12,677 nucleotides of DNA, from contig CAKQDQ010000067.1 of assembly GCA_934229335.1 (NCBI GenBank), positions 1 through 12,677 on the forward strand, in the 5' to 3' direction. The DNA comes from an uncultured Prevotella sp. Its GTDB lineage: Bacteria > Bacteroidota > Bacteroidia > Bacteroidales > Bacteroidaceae. Positions 7,041 to 12,677 of the stretch are shown here, one piece after another; the first letter of the stretch is position 1; every line of letters starts with the position of its first letter. The notes under the pieces were generated by a model, which worked only from the letters and a program-made list of their open reading frames with translations, was not told the origin of the DNA and searched no databases. The position numbers and the translations under genes were made by a program.

Positions 7041-8123
7041 ATGAAAAGATTAACTCTTTTTTTTACTCTTATAATCATGGCAACAACAATGTTCGCACAA
7101 GCTCTGACTGAACGCCAGAAGCATTTAGCCACAATAGCCGCTCTTGAAGCTCAAGGTGACATTACGCGTCTTGAGCCTGCCGTAAAGAACGCGCTTGACG
7201 GTGGAATTACTATTAACGAGATTAAGGAATCATTCTCTCAACTCTACGCTTACACGGGATTTCCACGCTCACTCAACGCTTTGGGTGCGCTGAAGAACGT
7301 GCTTGACGCCAACCCTGACGCTAAATGGAACGAGGGTAAGGCATGGACACGCCCCTCAGAGTGGAACGATGCAAAGGCTGCATTGGAGTTAGGCACGAAG
7401 AATCAGACTCAACTGTCTGGACGTGCATTCAACTATGACTTCTGCCCTCAAGACGACTATTACCTGAAGGCGCACCTCTTCGGCGACATCTTTGCTGGAG
7501 ACCAGCTCTCTCCTGCCGAACGCGAGATTGTTACCGTTGCCGCCTTGTCTGCCCTGAAGGGTGTTGCACCTCAGTTAGCGGCTCACAAGGTGGGTGCAGT
7601 GAATATGGGCAACAGCAAGGAGACGGTTGACGAGTTGTGCCGATTTCTTAGTGATAACGGACTGAGCCAAAGTGATAATGCGGCAGACGCTTGTGCTGGC
7701 GACTGGAGCAAGGGGAACCCTAACGTAAACTATGCGCAGTTCTTCGTAGGCAACAGCTATCTTGCTACTGTAAAGCCAAAGAACTTGAAGCAGGATGAAA
7801 CGACTGTATTGCCTACATCTAACGTAACTTTCGAGCCTGGCTGCCGTAACAACTGGCACATACACCACGGAGCACGCCAGATTCTTATTTGCGTTTCTGG
7901 TAAAGGTTGGTATCAAGAATGGGGCAAAGAGGCTATACCTCTGAAGGCGGGCGACGTGATAGATATTCCGGAAGGGGTAAAACACTGGCACGGTGCACAG
8001 AAAGACTCATGGTTCCAACATCTCGCTACGCACGTGGCTGTAGAGAACTCGCAGCCAGGCTCTGCACCTAACGAATGGCTTGAGCCTGTAAGCGACGAGG
8101 AGTATGACAAACTCGGCAAGTAA
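7041..8123 (+). CDS. Exported protein with carboxymuconolactone decarboxylase-like and cupin domains
   Basis: 360 residues with a signal peptide (about 1-20; cleavage after MFAQA), so it acts in the periplasm or outside. Two alpha-helical segments resemble carboxymuconolactone-decarboxylase (CMD/AhpD-like) repeats: about 24-90 and 138-210 (LSPAEREIVTVAALSALKG, then AAHKVGAVNMG). Neither has the CxxC of AhpD, so peroxidase-type thiol chemistry is unlikely. A cupin follows at 255-335: motif 1 GCRNNWHIHHGARQ (267-280) with His273, His275 and Gln280 in place of the usual Glu, and motif 2 GDVIDIPEGVKHWHG (304-318) with His315. These residues should bind one metal ion. Similar CMD-cupin proteins in Bacteroidales often sit beside AraC regulators, as here 63 bp downstream. 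Substrate unknown. No terminator follows, so co-transcription with the AraC gene is likely. Confidence 0.82.
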   Translation: MKRLTLFFTLIIMATTMFAQALTERQKHLATIAALEAQGDITRLEPAVKNALDGGITINEIKESFSQLYAYTGFPRSLNALGALKNVLDANPDAKWNEGKAWTRPSEWNDAKAALELGTKNQTQLSGRAFNYDFCPQDDYYLKAHLFGDIFAGDQLSPAEREIVTVAALSALKGVAPQLAAHKVGAVNMGNSKETVDELCRFLSDNGLSQSDNAADACAGDWSKGNPNVNYAQFFVGNSYLATVKPKNLKQDETTVLPTSNVTFEPGCRNNWHIHHGARQILICVSGKGWYQEWGKEAIPLKAGDVIDIPEGVKHWHGAQKDSWFQHLATHVAVENSQPGSAPNEWLEPVSDEEYDKLGK

Positions 8124-8160
8124 AAAGTACTTGATATTATCCATTGGCGTACCAAATAAT

Positions 8161-8178
8161 GGGTGGTTTTATAAATTA
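8161..8178 (+). repeat. Solo end of the MITE-like element
   Basis: GGGTGGTTTTATAAATTA is identical over 18 bp to the left end of the element at 6825. No matching right end was found nearby apart from the decayed one at 9232-9250, beyond the AraC gene. It lies 8 bp before the AraC ATG and so occupies its translation-initiation region. It may be a remnant of an old insertion, one end of a larger element carrying the regulator, or a regulatory motif shared with the element. Confidence 0.6.
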
Positions 8179-8186
8179 CTTACAAT

Positions 8187-9077
8187 ATGAAAGACGTATA
8201 TTTCAACACCGTACAAGAGTTTAACGAATATTACGGAATAGAGACTCTGCACCCGTTAGTCAGTGTTATGCGCTTTGAAAAAGAACGACAACTTGAAGAA
8301 GCTACATTTCACTACGGACTCTATGCTCTGTTTCTTAAGGAGAACAAAGGCTGTAAACTATCGTACGGACGTACTCTGTACGACTTCGACGAGATGACTG
8401 TAACGAGCTTTGCACCTGGACAGGCCATACATGTAGAACCTAATCCTGAGGTCAGAACGCCAAAATGGACGGCATTAGTGTTCCACCCGGACTTGCTTAA
8501 CCGCACATCATTGGGACAAAATATTAGCCGATATGCATTCTTTGACTTCTCGTCTAACGAAGCGTTGCATCTCTCTACTGACGAGATTGAGATCTTTCGT
8601 GATGTGCTGTTTATGATAAAGCAGGAACTGGAACATAACATTGACAAACATACACGAGAGTTAATAGTAAGTAACATTGAACTACTGCTCAACTACTGTC
8701 TTCGTTTTTATGACCGACAGTTTATCACTCGTGAGGAAATTAACCATTCTGTCATAAAGAAATTCACTAATCTGCTGGACGAGTATATATCTGAGAAAGC
8801 AGAACATGACGGGTTGCCATCGGTTGCTTACTTTGCTGATAAATGCTGTTACTCGCCTAAATACTTCGGAGAATTGGTGAAAACAGAAACGGGAAGAACG
8901 GCAAAGGACTTCATTAACGACCGTATGCTACGTTACGCTATGCAGCTATTGTCTGACGATACGCTAAACATCACACAGGTTAGCACGCATTTGGGGTTTG
9001 AATACCCACAGCATTTTGTACGATTCTTTAAGGCACAAACGGGTAAGACGCCTTCGGAATACAGAAAGGTTGTATGA
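8187..9077 (+). CDS. AraC/XylS-family transcriptional regulator
   Basis: 296 residues. The N-terminal part (1-170) is the variable sensing domain, with a beta-rich cupin-like stretch at about 40-105 (FHYGLYALFLKENKGCKLSY, then SFAPGQAIHVEPNP). The C-terminal AraC domain (about 190-296) has the first helix-turn-helix at LPSVAYFADKCCYSPKYFGELVK (210-232). The second is NITQVSTHLGFEYPQHFVRFFK (261-282), followed by the family ending TGKTPSEYRK. It probably controls the upstream cupin gene and possibly itself; in this family such CMD-cupin proteins are common neighbours. The ligand is unknown. The start region overlaps a solo MITE end (8161-8178), and a strong terminator stands about 200 bp downstream. 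The ATG at 8187 begins MKDVYFNTVQEFNEYYG, a typical start for Bacteroidales members. Confidence 0.9.
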   Translation: MKDVYFNTVQEFNEYYGIETLHPLVSVMRFEKERQLEEATFHYGLYALFLKENKGCKLSYGRTLYDFDEMTVTSFAPGQAIHVEPNPEVRTPKWTALVFHPDLLNRTSLGQNISRYAFFDFSSNEALHLSTDEIEIFRDVLFMIKQELEHNIDKHTRELIVSNIELLLNYCLRFYDRQFITREEINHSVIKKFTNLLDEYISEKAEHDGLPSVAYFADKCCYSPKYFGELVKTETGRTAKDFINDRMLRYAMQLLSDDTLNITQVSTHLGFEYPQHFVRFFKAQTGKTPSEYRKVV

Positions 9078-9141
9078 CAAGTTTATGATGTGGGCTATTT
9101 ATATGCTGTGGTGTCTTAACTAAGAATGGACGCACACTCAT

Positions 9142-9250
9142 GAGTGGTTCTATAAAATTAGCCTTAAACTTGAAAGCAGGCTGGTAGAACCCAGAATGTT
9201 ATAACAAGAACAGCGTTTCACCTAACGGTGGTAATTTTAAGAATATCCAC
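9142..9250 (+). mobile_element. Decayed, internally deleted copy of the MITE-like element
   Basis: The left end GAGTGGTTCTATAAAATTA (9142-9160) and right part GGTGGTAATTTTAAGAATAT (9227-9246), ending near CCAC at 9250, both match the ends of the intact element at 6825-7018. The right match includes the subterminal GGTGGTAATTT. About 85 bp of interior are missing, including the long palindrome, and no clear target duplication remains. It lies between the AraC stop codon and its terminator. Confidence 0.5.
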
Positions 9251-9273
9251 ACATCTTTTCTCCATAAAACTTT

Positions 9274-9316
9274 AAGCCCCCAAGAAGTTATACTGTTACT
9301 TCTTGGGGGCTTTTCT
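9274..9316 (+). terminator. Strong rho-independent terminator, possibly bidirectional
   Basis: AAGCCCCCAAGAAGT (9274-9288) and ACTTCTTGGGGGCTT (9298-9312) form a perfect 15-bp stem with a 9-nt loop, followed on the plus strand by CTTTTCTATT. It ends the AraC transcript. On the minus strand it could also stop the convergent lipoprotein transcript, although the T-tract there is interrupted. Confidence 0.88.
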
Positions 9317-9352
9317 ATTAGCTTCATTCCTTTGCCATAACTACACGCTTTG

Positions 9353-9440
9353 CGATTTGATAGCTTTCGTGAAACGATTTGATAGATATCGTTAAGCTAT
9401 TTGATAGATATCGCAATGCGATTTGATAGCTATTGCATAA
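9353..9440. repeat. Four tandem repeats with exact 22-bp period
   Basis: Units start at 9353, 9375, 9397 and 9419 and each begins C(G/T)ATTTGATAG; the remaining 11 positions vary. The two middle units read GATAGATATC, a small palindrome (GATA, two bases, TATC). The period is not a multiple of three and the array lies 10 bp past the stop codon of the lipoprotein gene, between it and the terminator, so it is non-coding. Twenty-two bp is close to two helical turns, placing units on one DNA face. Confidence 0.8.
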
Positions 9441-9449
9441 GTGACTGCC

Positions 9450-11411
9450 CTACTTCACCTCAAAGTCTATCTTCGCCACTACTGTTGAAGATGTGCTTGG
9501 ATGAACGTAGACACTAAATTTTCCAACGAAACCAGCAGACTTCCACGACGCAAGGTCATTCATTATATCTTTCTTAAATTTATTCATAACACCACATACT
9601 GGCAGCGTATCGTCCTTGAAGAATGTATAGCAAGTAAACGACTCTTTCCAGTACTTTCCGTAATGTGCCTGCAAGAAGCTACGCACTTTTTCCTGCGAAA
9701 TGCCTTGTGGGACATCTACTGCCATATACCAGTCAGCCTTATAGCGAGTAGGCGGATTGAGTTCCACGGTGTATCTGGCGTCACTTCTGAAACTTTTATA
9801 TCTATCTGTCATATAGAAGAAGGTGTTTAGTCCTTCATAGGTCACAAGGTCCTGACTGGTATATACGTCAAGCGAATACTTCGTTGAAGTTGGATTTGAT
9901 ATGGCATAGATAAACGACTGGTTAAAGGTGCAGTCATTACGATAGCAAGAAGGTATTATTTCATGCGTCGCATTTTTTGCAAGAAATGAGTAATGCCCCT
10001 TTATATGTGAATGGGCTGCAGCGAAATACCACTGTATCTTAGAGCCTGAAGAGTTCAATTCTGTTGCATAGTCGGGGGTAGAAGTGGTATATGACTCCTT
10101 AAAACCTACGGAACCACTTATACCTCCTAAAGGTCCTGTCATATTAAAGCCAAGATTTCCGCCCAATGAAAAATCCATTCCTGTAGTATGTGAAACTGTA
10201 CCTTGGTGCGTAGTAGGTTGAGGATCTATTACTTGTACGTTGCTTACCAGTTTTCCCTTATCGTCTATCAAATCTATTTGGCTTGCGATATCTCCTGCCC
10301 AAGAGCCGAGAAAGACATAGTCGTCTCCAATTATACTATCCCAGTCTTTATTGCCTGACGTGCAATGCAAGTCTCCATTATGCGCAGTAATGCTTTGATG
10401 GACAATGTAATAATCCTTATCCTTGTCAAAATCATATACAGACCATATATAATAATTGGTCTCCATGATGCATGAACGTTTTAGGTAATAAAAACGAACG
10501 TCTGCTGCATAGTTGTCTACACGGAACACTTTTGTGAATTGCTGCGCTGACATCAACTGCTTTAGGTCTGACTCTGCACTCCTCGTCACTGGATTTTTTA
10601 ACGCTGCATCTATACTTCGTCCTTCTGATATGTGCTCTACTACATCATCTGCCATCAGGCCTACGGCATAAGCGTTTGCCTCACAGTTTGGCATAACAGT
10701 ATTCCAAGCATCCTCTTCCTGAGAAGATACAAGCGTACCATCTTTGTCATATTTATATTCTACTGATTTTACAGAGTCTGGTTCTTGCTGTATATCGTTG
10801 TCATAACTGCGAATATCACCTTCTTTTATGTAAAGGATTGAGGAGAATACATCGTTTACTCCGAGCGTTTCTTTCTTTAATATAGGTAGACCATAGATGT
10901 CATCACTCTGCTTTACTCTTATATCACGCACTAACATGTTTAGGAAGTTCTCTCCTGCTTCTGTACTGTTTTCGGGCAAAATCATGTCTCTTACCATTGA
11001 TACATAAGCCTCTGCTATATTCATGGCAAACTTATTCCACTCGTTCACTGTCGGATTTACCACAAGAAGTGCTTTTCCCTCTAAGATACATGAAACGATG
11101 TCTTTATAGTCTTGCGCGCTTAATGTTGACAGTTTGTCACCTCCTACAAAAACACTCTTTACGACATTTTGGTTGGATGACGCCTTTCCGAAAGTGTGTC
11201 TGTTCATTACCGCCTGAGCGAAATTGTCATTGATAGAGGTGCCATACTCTGCATAAGCACCCTCAACTGTTGTACTCATGACATCTGCTGTCGGCAAACG
11301 CTCTGACAACACTTCCTGAGGTGTCGCGGTATCGGTGTCGCCCTCACAACAACTTGACGCTGTAAACGCCAGTGGCAACATTAAGGCGAATATAAAATTA
11401 GATTTCTTCAT
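9450..11411 (-). CDS. Lipoprotein with leukocidin/hemolysin-like pore-forming region
   Basis: 653 residues. A lipoprotein signal (MKKSNFIFALMLPLAFTASS, Cys21) is followed by acidic residues CEGDTD, a pattern seen in surface-exported Bacteroidetes lipoproteins. Residues about 40-280 match nothing recognised. About 295-565 resembles the staphylococcal leukocidin family. HTTGMDFSLGGNLGFNMTG (408-426), GGISGSVGF (429-437) and YTTSTPDYATEL (441-452) align with the stem of LukF/gamma-hemolysin (TGYSFGGNISI, then GGLNGNTAF). RYKADW (556-561) matches the [RT]-Y-[KE]-I-D-W ending of the core. A further domain of about 90 residues (566-653) follows. Ten cysteines are present. The likely role is a membrane-anchored or released beta-barrel pore former acting on other cells; this is inferred from motifs only. 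It is monocistronic, with a -7 box at 11481-11474, and divergent from the small genes at 11687. Similarity is by eye and distant. Confidence 0.72.
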   Translation of the reverse strand: MKKSNFIFALMLPLAFTASSCCEGDTDTATPQEVLSERLPTADVMSTTVEGAYAEYGTSINDNFAQAVMNRHTFGKASSNQNVVKSVFVGGDKLSTLSAQDYKDIVSCILEGKALLVVNPTVNEWNKFAMNIAEAYVSMVRDMILPENSTEAGENFLNMLVRDIRVKQSDDIYGLPILKKETLGVNDVFSSILYIKEGDIRSYDNDIQQEPDSVKSVEYKYDKDGTLVSSQEEDAWNTVMPNCEANAYAVGLMADDVVEHISEGRSIDAALKNPVTRSAESDLKQLMSAQQFTKVFRVDNYAADVRFYYLKRSCIMETNYYIWSVYDFDKDKDYYIVHQSITAHNGDLHCTSGNKDWDSIIGDDYVFLGSWAGDIASQIDLIDDKGKLVSNVQVIDPQPTTHQGTVSHTTGMDFSLGGNLGFNMTGPLGGISGSVGFKESYTTSTPDYATELNSSGSKIQWYFAAAHSHIKGHYSFLAKNATHEIIPSCYRNDCTFNQSFIYAISNPTSTKYSLDVYTSQDLVTYEGLNTFFYMTDRYKSFRSDARYTVELNPPTRYKADWYMAVDVPQGISQEKVRSFLQAHYGKYWKESFTCYTFFKDDTLPVCGVMNKFKKDIMNDLASWKSAGFVGKFSVYVHPSTSSTVVAKIDFEVK

Positions 11412-11473
11412 AGTGAATTTTCTTTTTGTTTATTCCTCTACATCATTTGTAACATCATAAATGTTCCTTACCA

Positions 11474-11481
11474 CAAAGGTA
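11474..11481 (-). promoter_or_regulatory. -7 box of the lipoprotein gene promoter
   Basis: On the minus strand TACCTTTG matches TAnnTTTG. No clear TTG stands 19-21 nt upstream. The expected leader is about 55 nt to the ATG at 11411. The same octamer TACCTTTG serves the divergent gene at 11587-11594, so the two promoters are closely similar and about 105 bp apart. Confidence 0.55.
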
Positions 11482-11586
11482 GCAAAATATTTCTAATAAC
11501 GACTTCTTCCCATCTCTTTTTTCCTGAAGGACTAAGATTTTACACAGATAACTTTAGAAAAGAATTAATTTATCACTAAAAATTAT

Positions 11587-11594
11587 TACCTTTG
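11587..11594 (+). promoter_or_regulatory. -7 box for the tandem small genes
   Basis: TACCTTTG matches TAnnTTTG, with no convincing -33 box in the A/T-rich stretch upstream. The start of transcription would be near 11601, about 30 nt before the ancestral ATG at 11633. The space between the two divergent boxes (11482-11586) holds no gene and no clear operator. Confidence 0.5.
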
Positions 11595-11686
11595 TAGGGA
11601 GACATCTAAACAATAATTAATATACGCCAACTATGTAACAGGAAAAAACATTACAAAAACAACAGGGCTCTACTGCACGCAAAATA

Positions 11687-11887
11687 TTGAGCGAAGTGTA
11701 CGAACAGGTTAATTGGGCCTACTTAGCAAAGAATTATTTTGGAAAATCACGCTCATGGCTATACCATAAATTTAGTGGCGTCAATAACGGCAAGCCTGAT
11801 GATTTCTCTGATGTTGACAAGGAAACATTAAGGTTTGCACTTAACGACATCGCGCACAAGTTACAGGAGGCAGCCGCAAAATTATAA
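11687..11887 (+). CDS. Small DUF5053-like protein, start disrupted by a stop codon
   Basis: The open frame from a TTG at 11687 encodes 66 residues containing VNWAYLAKNYFGKSRSWLYH and KFSGVNNGKPDDF. Its paralogue lies 51 bp downstream. It fits my memory of DUF5053, small Bacteroidetes proteins of unknown function. The LAKNYFGKSRSWLYHKFSG stretch resembles a Cro/CI-type helix-turn-helix. The frame is open upstream to 11639, coding QEKTLQKQQGSTARKI, but is preceded by ATG-TAA (11633-11638). The ATG lies in the same CTATG context as the paralogue's start, so it is probably the ancestral start, with codon 2 now a stop. Either the gene is silenced, or translation begins at the TTG, which would remove about 18 N-terminal residues but keep the conserved core. 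A sequencing error cannot be excluded. Confidence 0.65.
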   Translation: MSEVYEQVNWAYLAKNYFGKSRSWLYHKFSGVNNGKPDDFSDVDKETLRFALNDIAHKLQEAAAKL

Positions 11888-11938
11888 GAATTGCGAGCTT
11901 TCACATTTTAAGAAAATAGCTATAAACACTTTTACACT

Positions 11939-12187
11939 ATGGCACAAGACAAACTACCAATGACCACCATTAAGCAACAACTGTACGACCTACTTATATC
12001 AATCTCGTGGAGTGATCTATCTCGTAGATATTTCGGGAAATCTGGCACGTGGCTTTATAACAGATTAAACGGTGTAGACCGTAACAATCAACCTGTAACA
12101 TTTACTGAAGAGGAGAAAGGACAACTTAAAGGAGCGCTCTACGACTTGTCAATAAGAATACGTAAAGCGGCTGATGGCTTATCATAA
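11939..12187 (+). CDS. Small DUF5053-like protein, possible helix-turn-helix
   Basis: 82 residues beginning at a clear ATG. The core ISWSDLSRRYFGKSGTWLYN (22-41), then RLNGVDRNNQPVTFTEEEK and an amphipathic C-terminal helix (GALYDLSIRIRKAADGL), parallels the upstream small gene. Shared residues are W-x2-L-[AS]-[KR]-x-YFGKS-x-[ST]-WLY and the later F-[ST]-x3-K-x2-L-x2-AL-D. The L-[AS]-xx-YFGKS-xx-WLYxx-x-G pattern could be a helix-turn-helix, which would make it a DNA-binding protein; this is inference. It follows its paralogue by 51 bp and is probably co-transcribed. Its last codons (from 12165) are the first unit of the 22-bp repeat array that continues for 350 bp past the stop, so the array has grown out of, or into, the coding end. 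Function unknown. Confidence 0.8.
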   Translation: MAQDKLPMTTIKQQLYDLLISISWSDLSRRYFGKSGTWLYNRLNGVDRNNQPVTFTEEEKGQLKGALYDLSIRIRKAADGLS

Positions 12188-12537
12188 AACAACAAACTGA
12201 ATATCAGGAAATTGCTGATGGCTTATCATAAAGTGAGTAATTGCATATTATAAAGCAGCTGACTACATATCATAAGTGGCTAACTAAATATTATAAAGCA
12301 GCGACCTGCTTATCATGAAGTGGCTGACTGCTCATCATGAAGCGGCTGACTGTTCATCATGAAGTGACTGACTGTTCATCATGAAGTGGCTGACTGCTTA
12401 TCATGAAGTGGCTGACTGCTTATCATGAAGTATCAAACTGCTCATCACGAAGTGGCTGACTGCTCATCACGAAGTGACTGACTGCTCATCATGAAGTATC
12501 AAACTGCTCATCATGAAGAGGCAGACTAAGCATCGTA
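12165..12537. repeat. Seventeen tandem repeats of 22-bp period
   Basis: Units start every 22 bp from 12165; only the sixth (12275-12295) is one base short. The best-conserved units (12318-12515) read AAGTGGCTGACTGCTCATCA plus two bases, with GTGG, GTGA, GCGG or GTATCAA variants; 12384 and 12406 are identical. The first units (12165-12295) and the last (12516-12537) have drifted, as when an array expands from its middle. Many units carry a TCATGA palindrome, widened to TTCATCATGAA in some. TGA or TAA interrupts all frames on both strands over three units, so the array is non-coding after its first unit, which encodes the end of the small protein. It has no spacers and is not CRISPR. Confidence 0.92.
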
Positions 12538-12544
12538 AAGCAAA

Positions 12545-12579
12545 TAAAAAAGGCTCCAAACACAATGTGCTTGGAGCCT
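12545..12579 (-). terminator. Rho-independent terminator of gapA
   Basis: On the minus strand AGGCTCCAA (12579-12571) pairs with TTGGAGCCT (12559-12551), extended inside by CACA/TGTG after one mismatch, and followed by a run of six T residues (12551-12546). It stands 25 bp past the GAPDH stop codon. On the plus strand it may also stop transcripts coming through the repeat array, though no T-tract follows there. Confidence 0.85.
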
Positions 12580-12603
12580 AAATTATGATTAAGGTAAATA
12601 GAA

Positions 12604-12677
12604 TTAACCGTTAACCTTCTTCATGTGTGCGATGAGCTCGAGAACCTTGTTAGAGTAACCGATCTCGTTGTCGTACC
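12604..12677 (-). CDS. gapA: Glyceraldehyde-3-phosphate dehydrogenase, C-terminal end (cut by window edge)
   Basis: Glycolytic enzyme converting glyceraldehyde 3-phosphate, phosphate and NAD+ to 1,3-bisphosphoglycerate. The last 23 codons read YDNEIGYSNKVLELIAHMKK followed by VNG and TAA. (W)YDNExGYSxxVxDL is the invariant C-terminal signature of GAPDH; the preceding partial codon ends in GG, consistent with the expected Trp (TGG). The rest of the gene lies to the right of the window. Assignment as the glycolytic enzyme rather than a paralogue is likely but rests on this short tail. A terminator follows directly. Confidence 0.9.
   Translation of the reverse strand, partial: YDNEIGYSNKVLELIAHMKKVNG

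Noticed and set aside
9450..11411. SusD-like or MACPF lipoprotein
   Set aside because: No SusD helices or SusC partner, and no MACPF signature; the leukocidin-type motifs fit better.
9353..12537. CRISPR array for either set of 22-bp repeats
   Set aside because: Repeats are directly tandem with no unique spacers and no cas genes are near.

Overview
The window looks like chromosomal DNA of a Bacteroidales bacterium, most likely Prevotella or a close relative. Both edges carry housekeeping genes cut by the window: the start of ribosomal protein L21 (rplU) on the left and the last 23 codons of glyceraldehyde-3-phosphate dehydrogenase on the right, both on the minus strand. Several genes are preceded by the Bacteroidetes -7 box TAnnTTTG (often followed by CAgC), and starts lack strong Shine-Dalgarno sequences. 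No tRNA, rRNA, CRISPR array or transposase gene was seen.

Layout. 1-193 rplU (-). 412-1800 ammonium transporter amtB (-), with its own promoter and terminator and no adjacent glnK. 2106-4451 exported heparinase II/III-like polysaccharide lyase (-). 4452-5042 is a regulatory gap: a minus-strand promoter, an approximately 105-nt transcript ending in an intrinsic terminator (small RNA or attenuated leader of the lyase), a perfect 22-bp palindrome, and a promoter for the next gene. 5043-6803 a short DXS-like thiamine-diphosphate enzyme (+) that has lost both arginines that bind glyceraldehyde 3-phosphate in true DXS. 6825-7018 a non-autonomous MITE-like element with 18-bp terminal inverted repeats and a TTTA target duplication; a lone end lies at 8161 and a decayed copy at 9142-9250. 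Between them are an exported protein with carboxymuconolactone-decarboxylase-like and cupin regions (7041-8123, +) and an AraC-type regulator (8187-9077, +), which probably form one transcription unit.

The right third is accessory in character. A 653-residue lipoprotein (9450-11411, -) has a region strongly resembling the staphylococcal leukocidin/hemolysin family of beta-barrel pore-forming toxins. It is divergent from two tandem small paralogues (11687-11887 and 11939-12187, +) that look like DUF5053 proteins with a possible helix-turn-helix. The first has a stop codon directly after its ancestral ATG. Both outer ends of this divergent pair carry tandem repeats of 22-bp period: four units after the lipoprotein gene, and seventeen units starting inside the last codons of the second small gene. 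The leukocidin-like lipoprotein with its flanking 22-bp arrays and small partners is the most unusual part of the window.

Functional links are limited. The housekeeping genes and amtB are independent units, the lyase stands alone without SusC/SusD-type partners, and the AraC regulator is the natural candidate to control the cupin gene. The link between pore-former, small proteins and arrays is inferred from position only.
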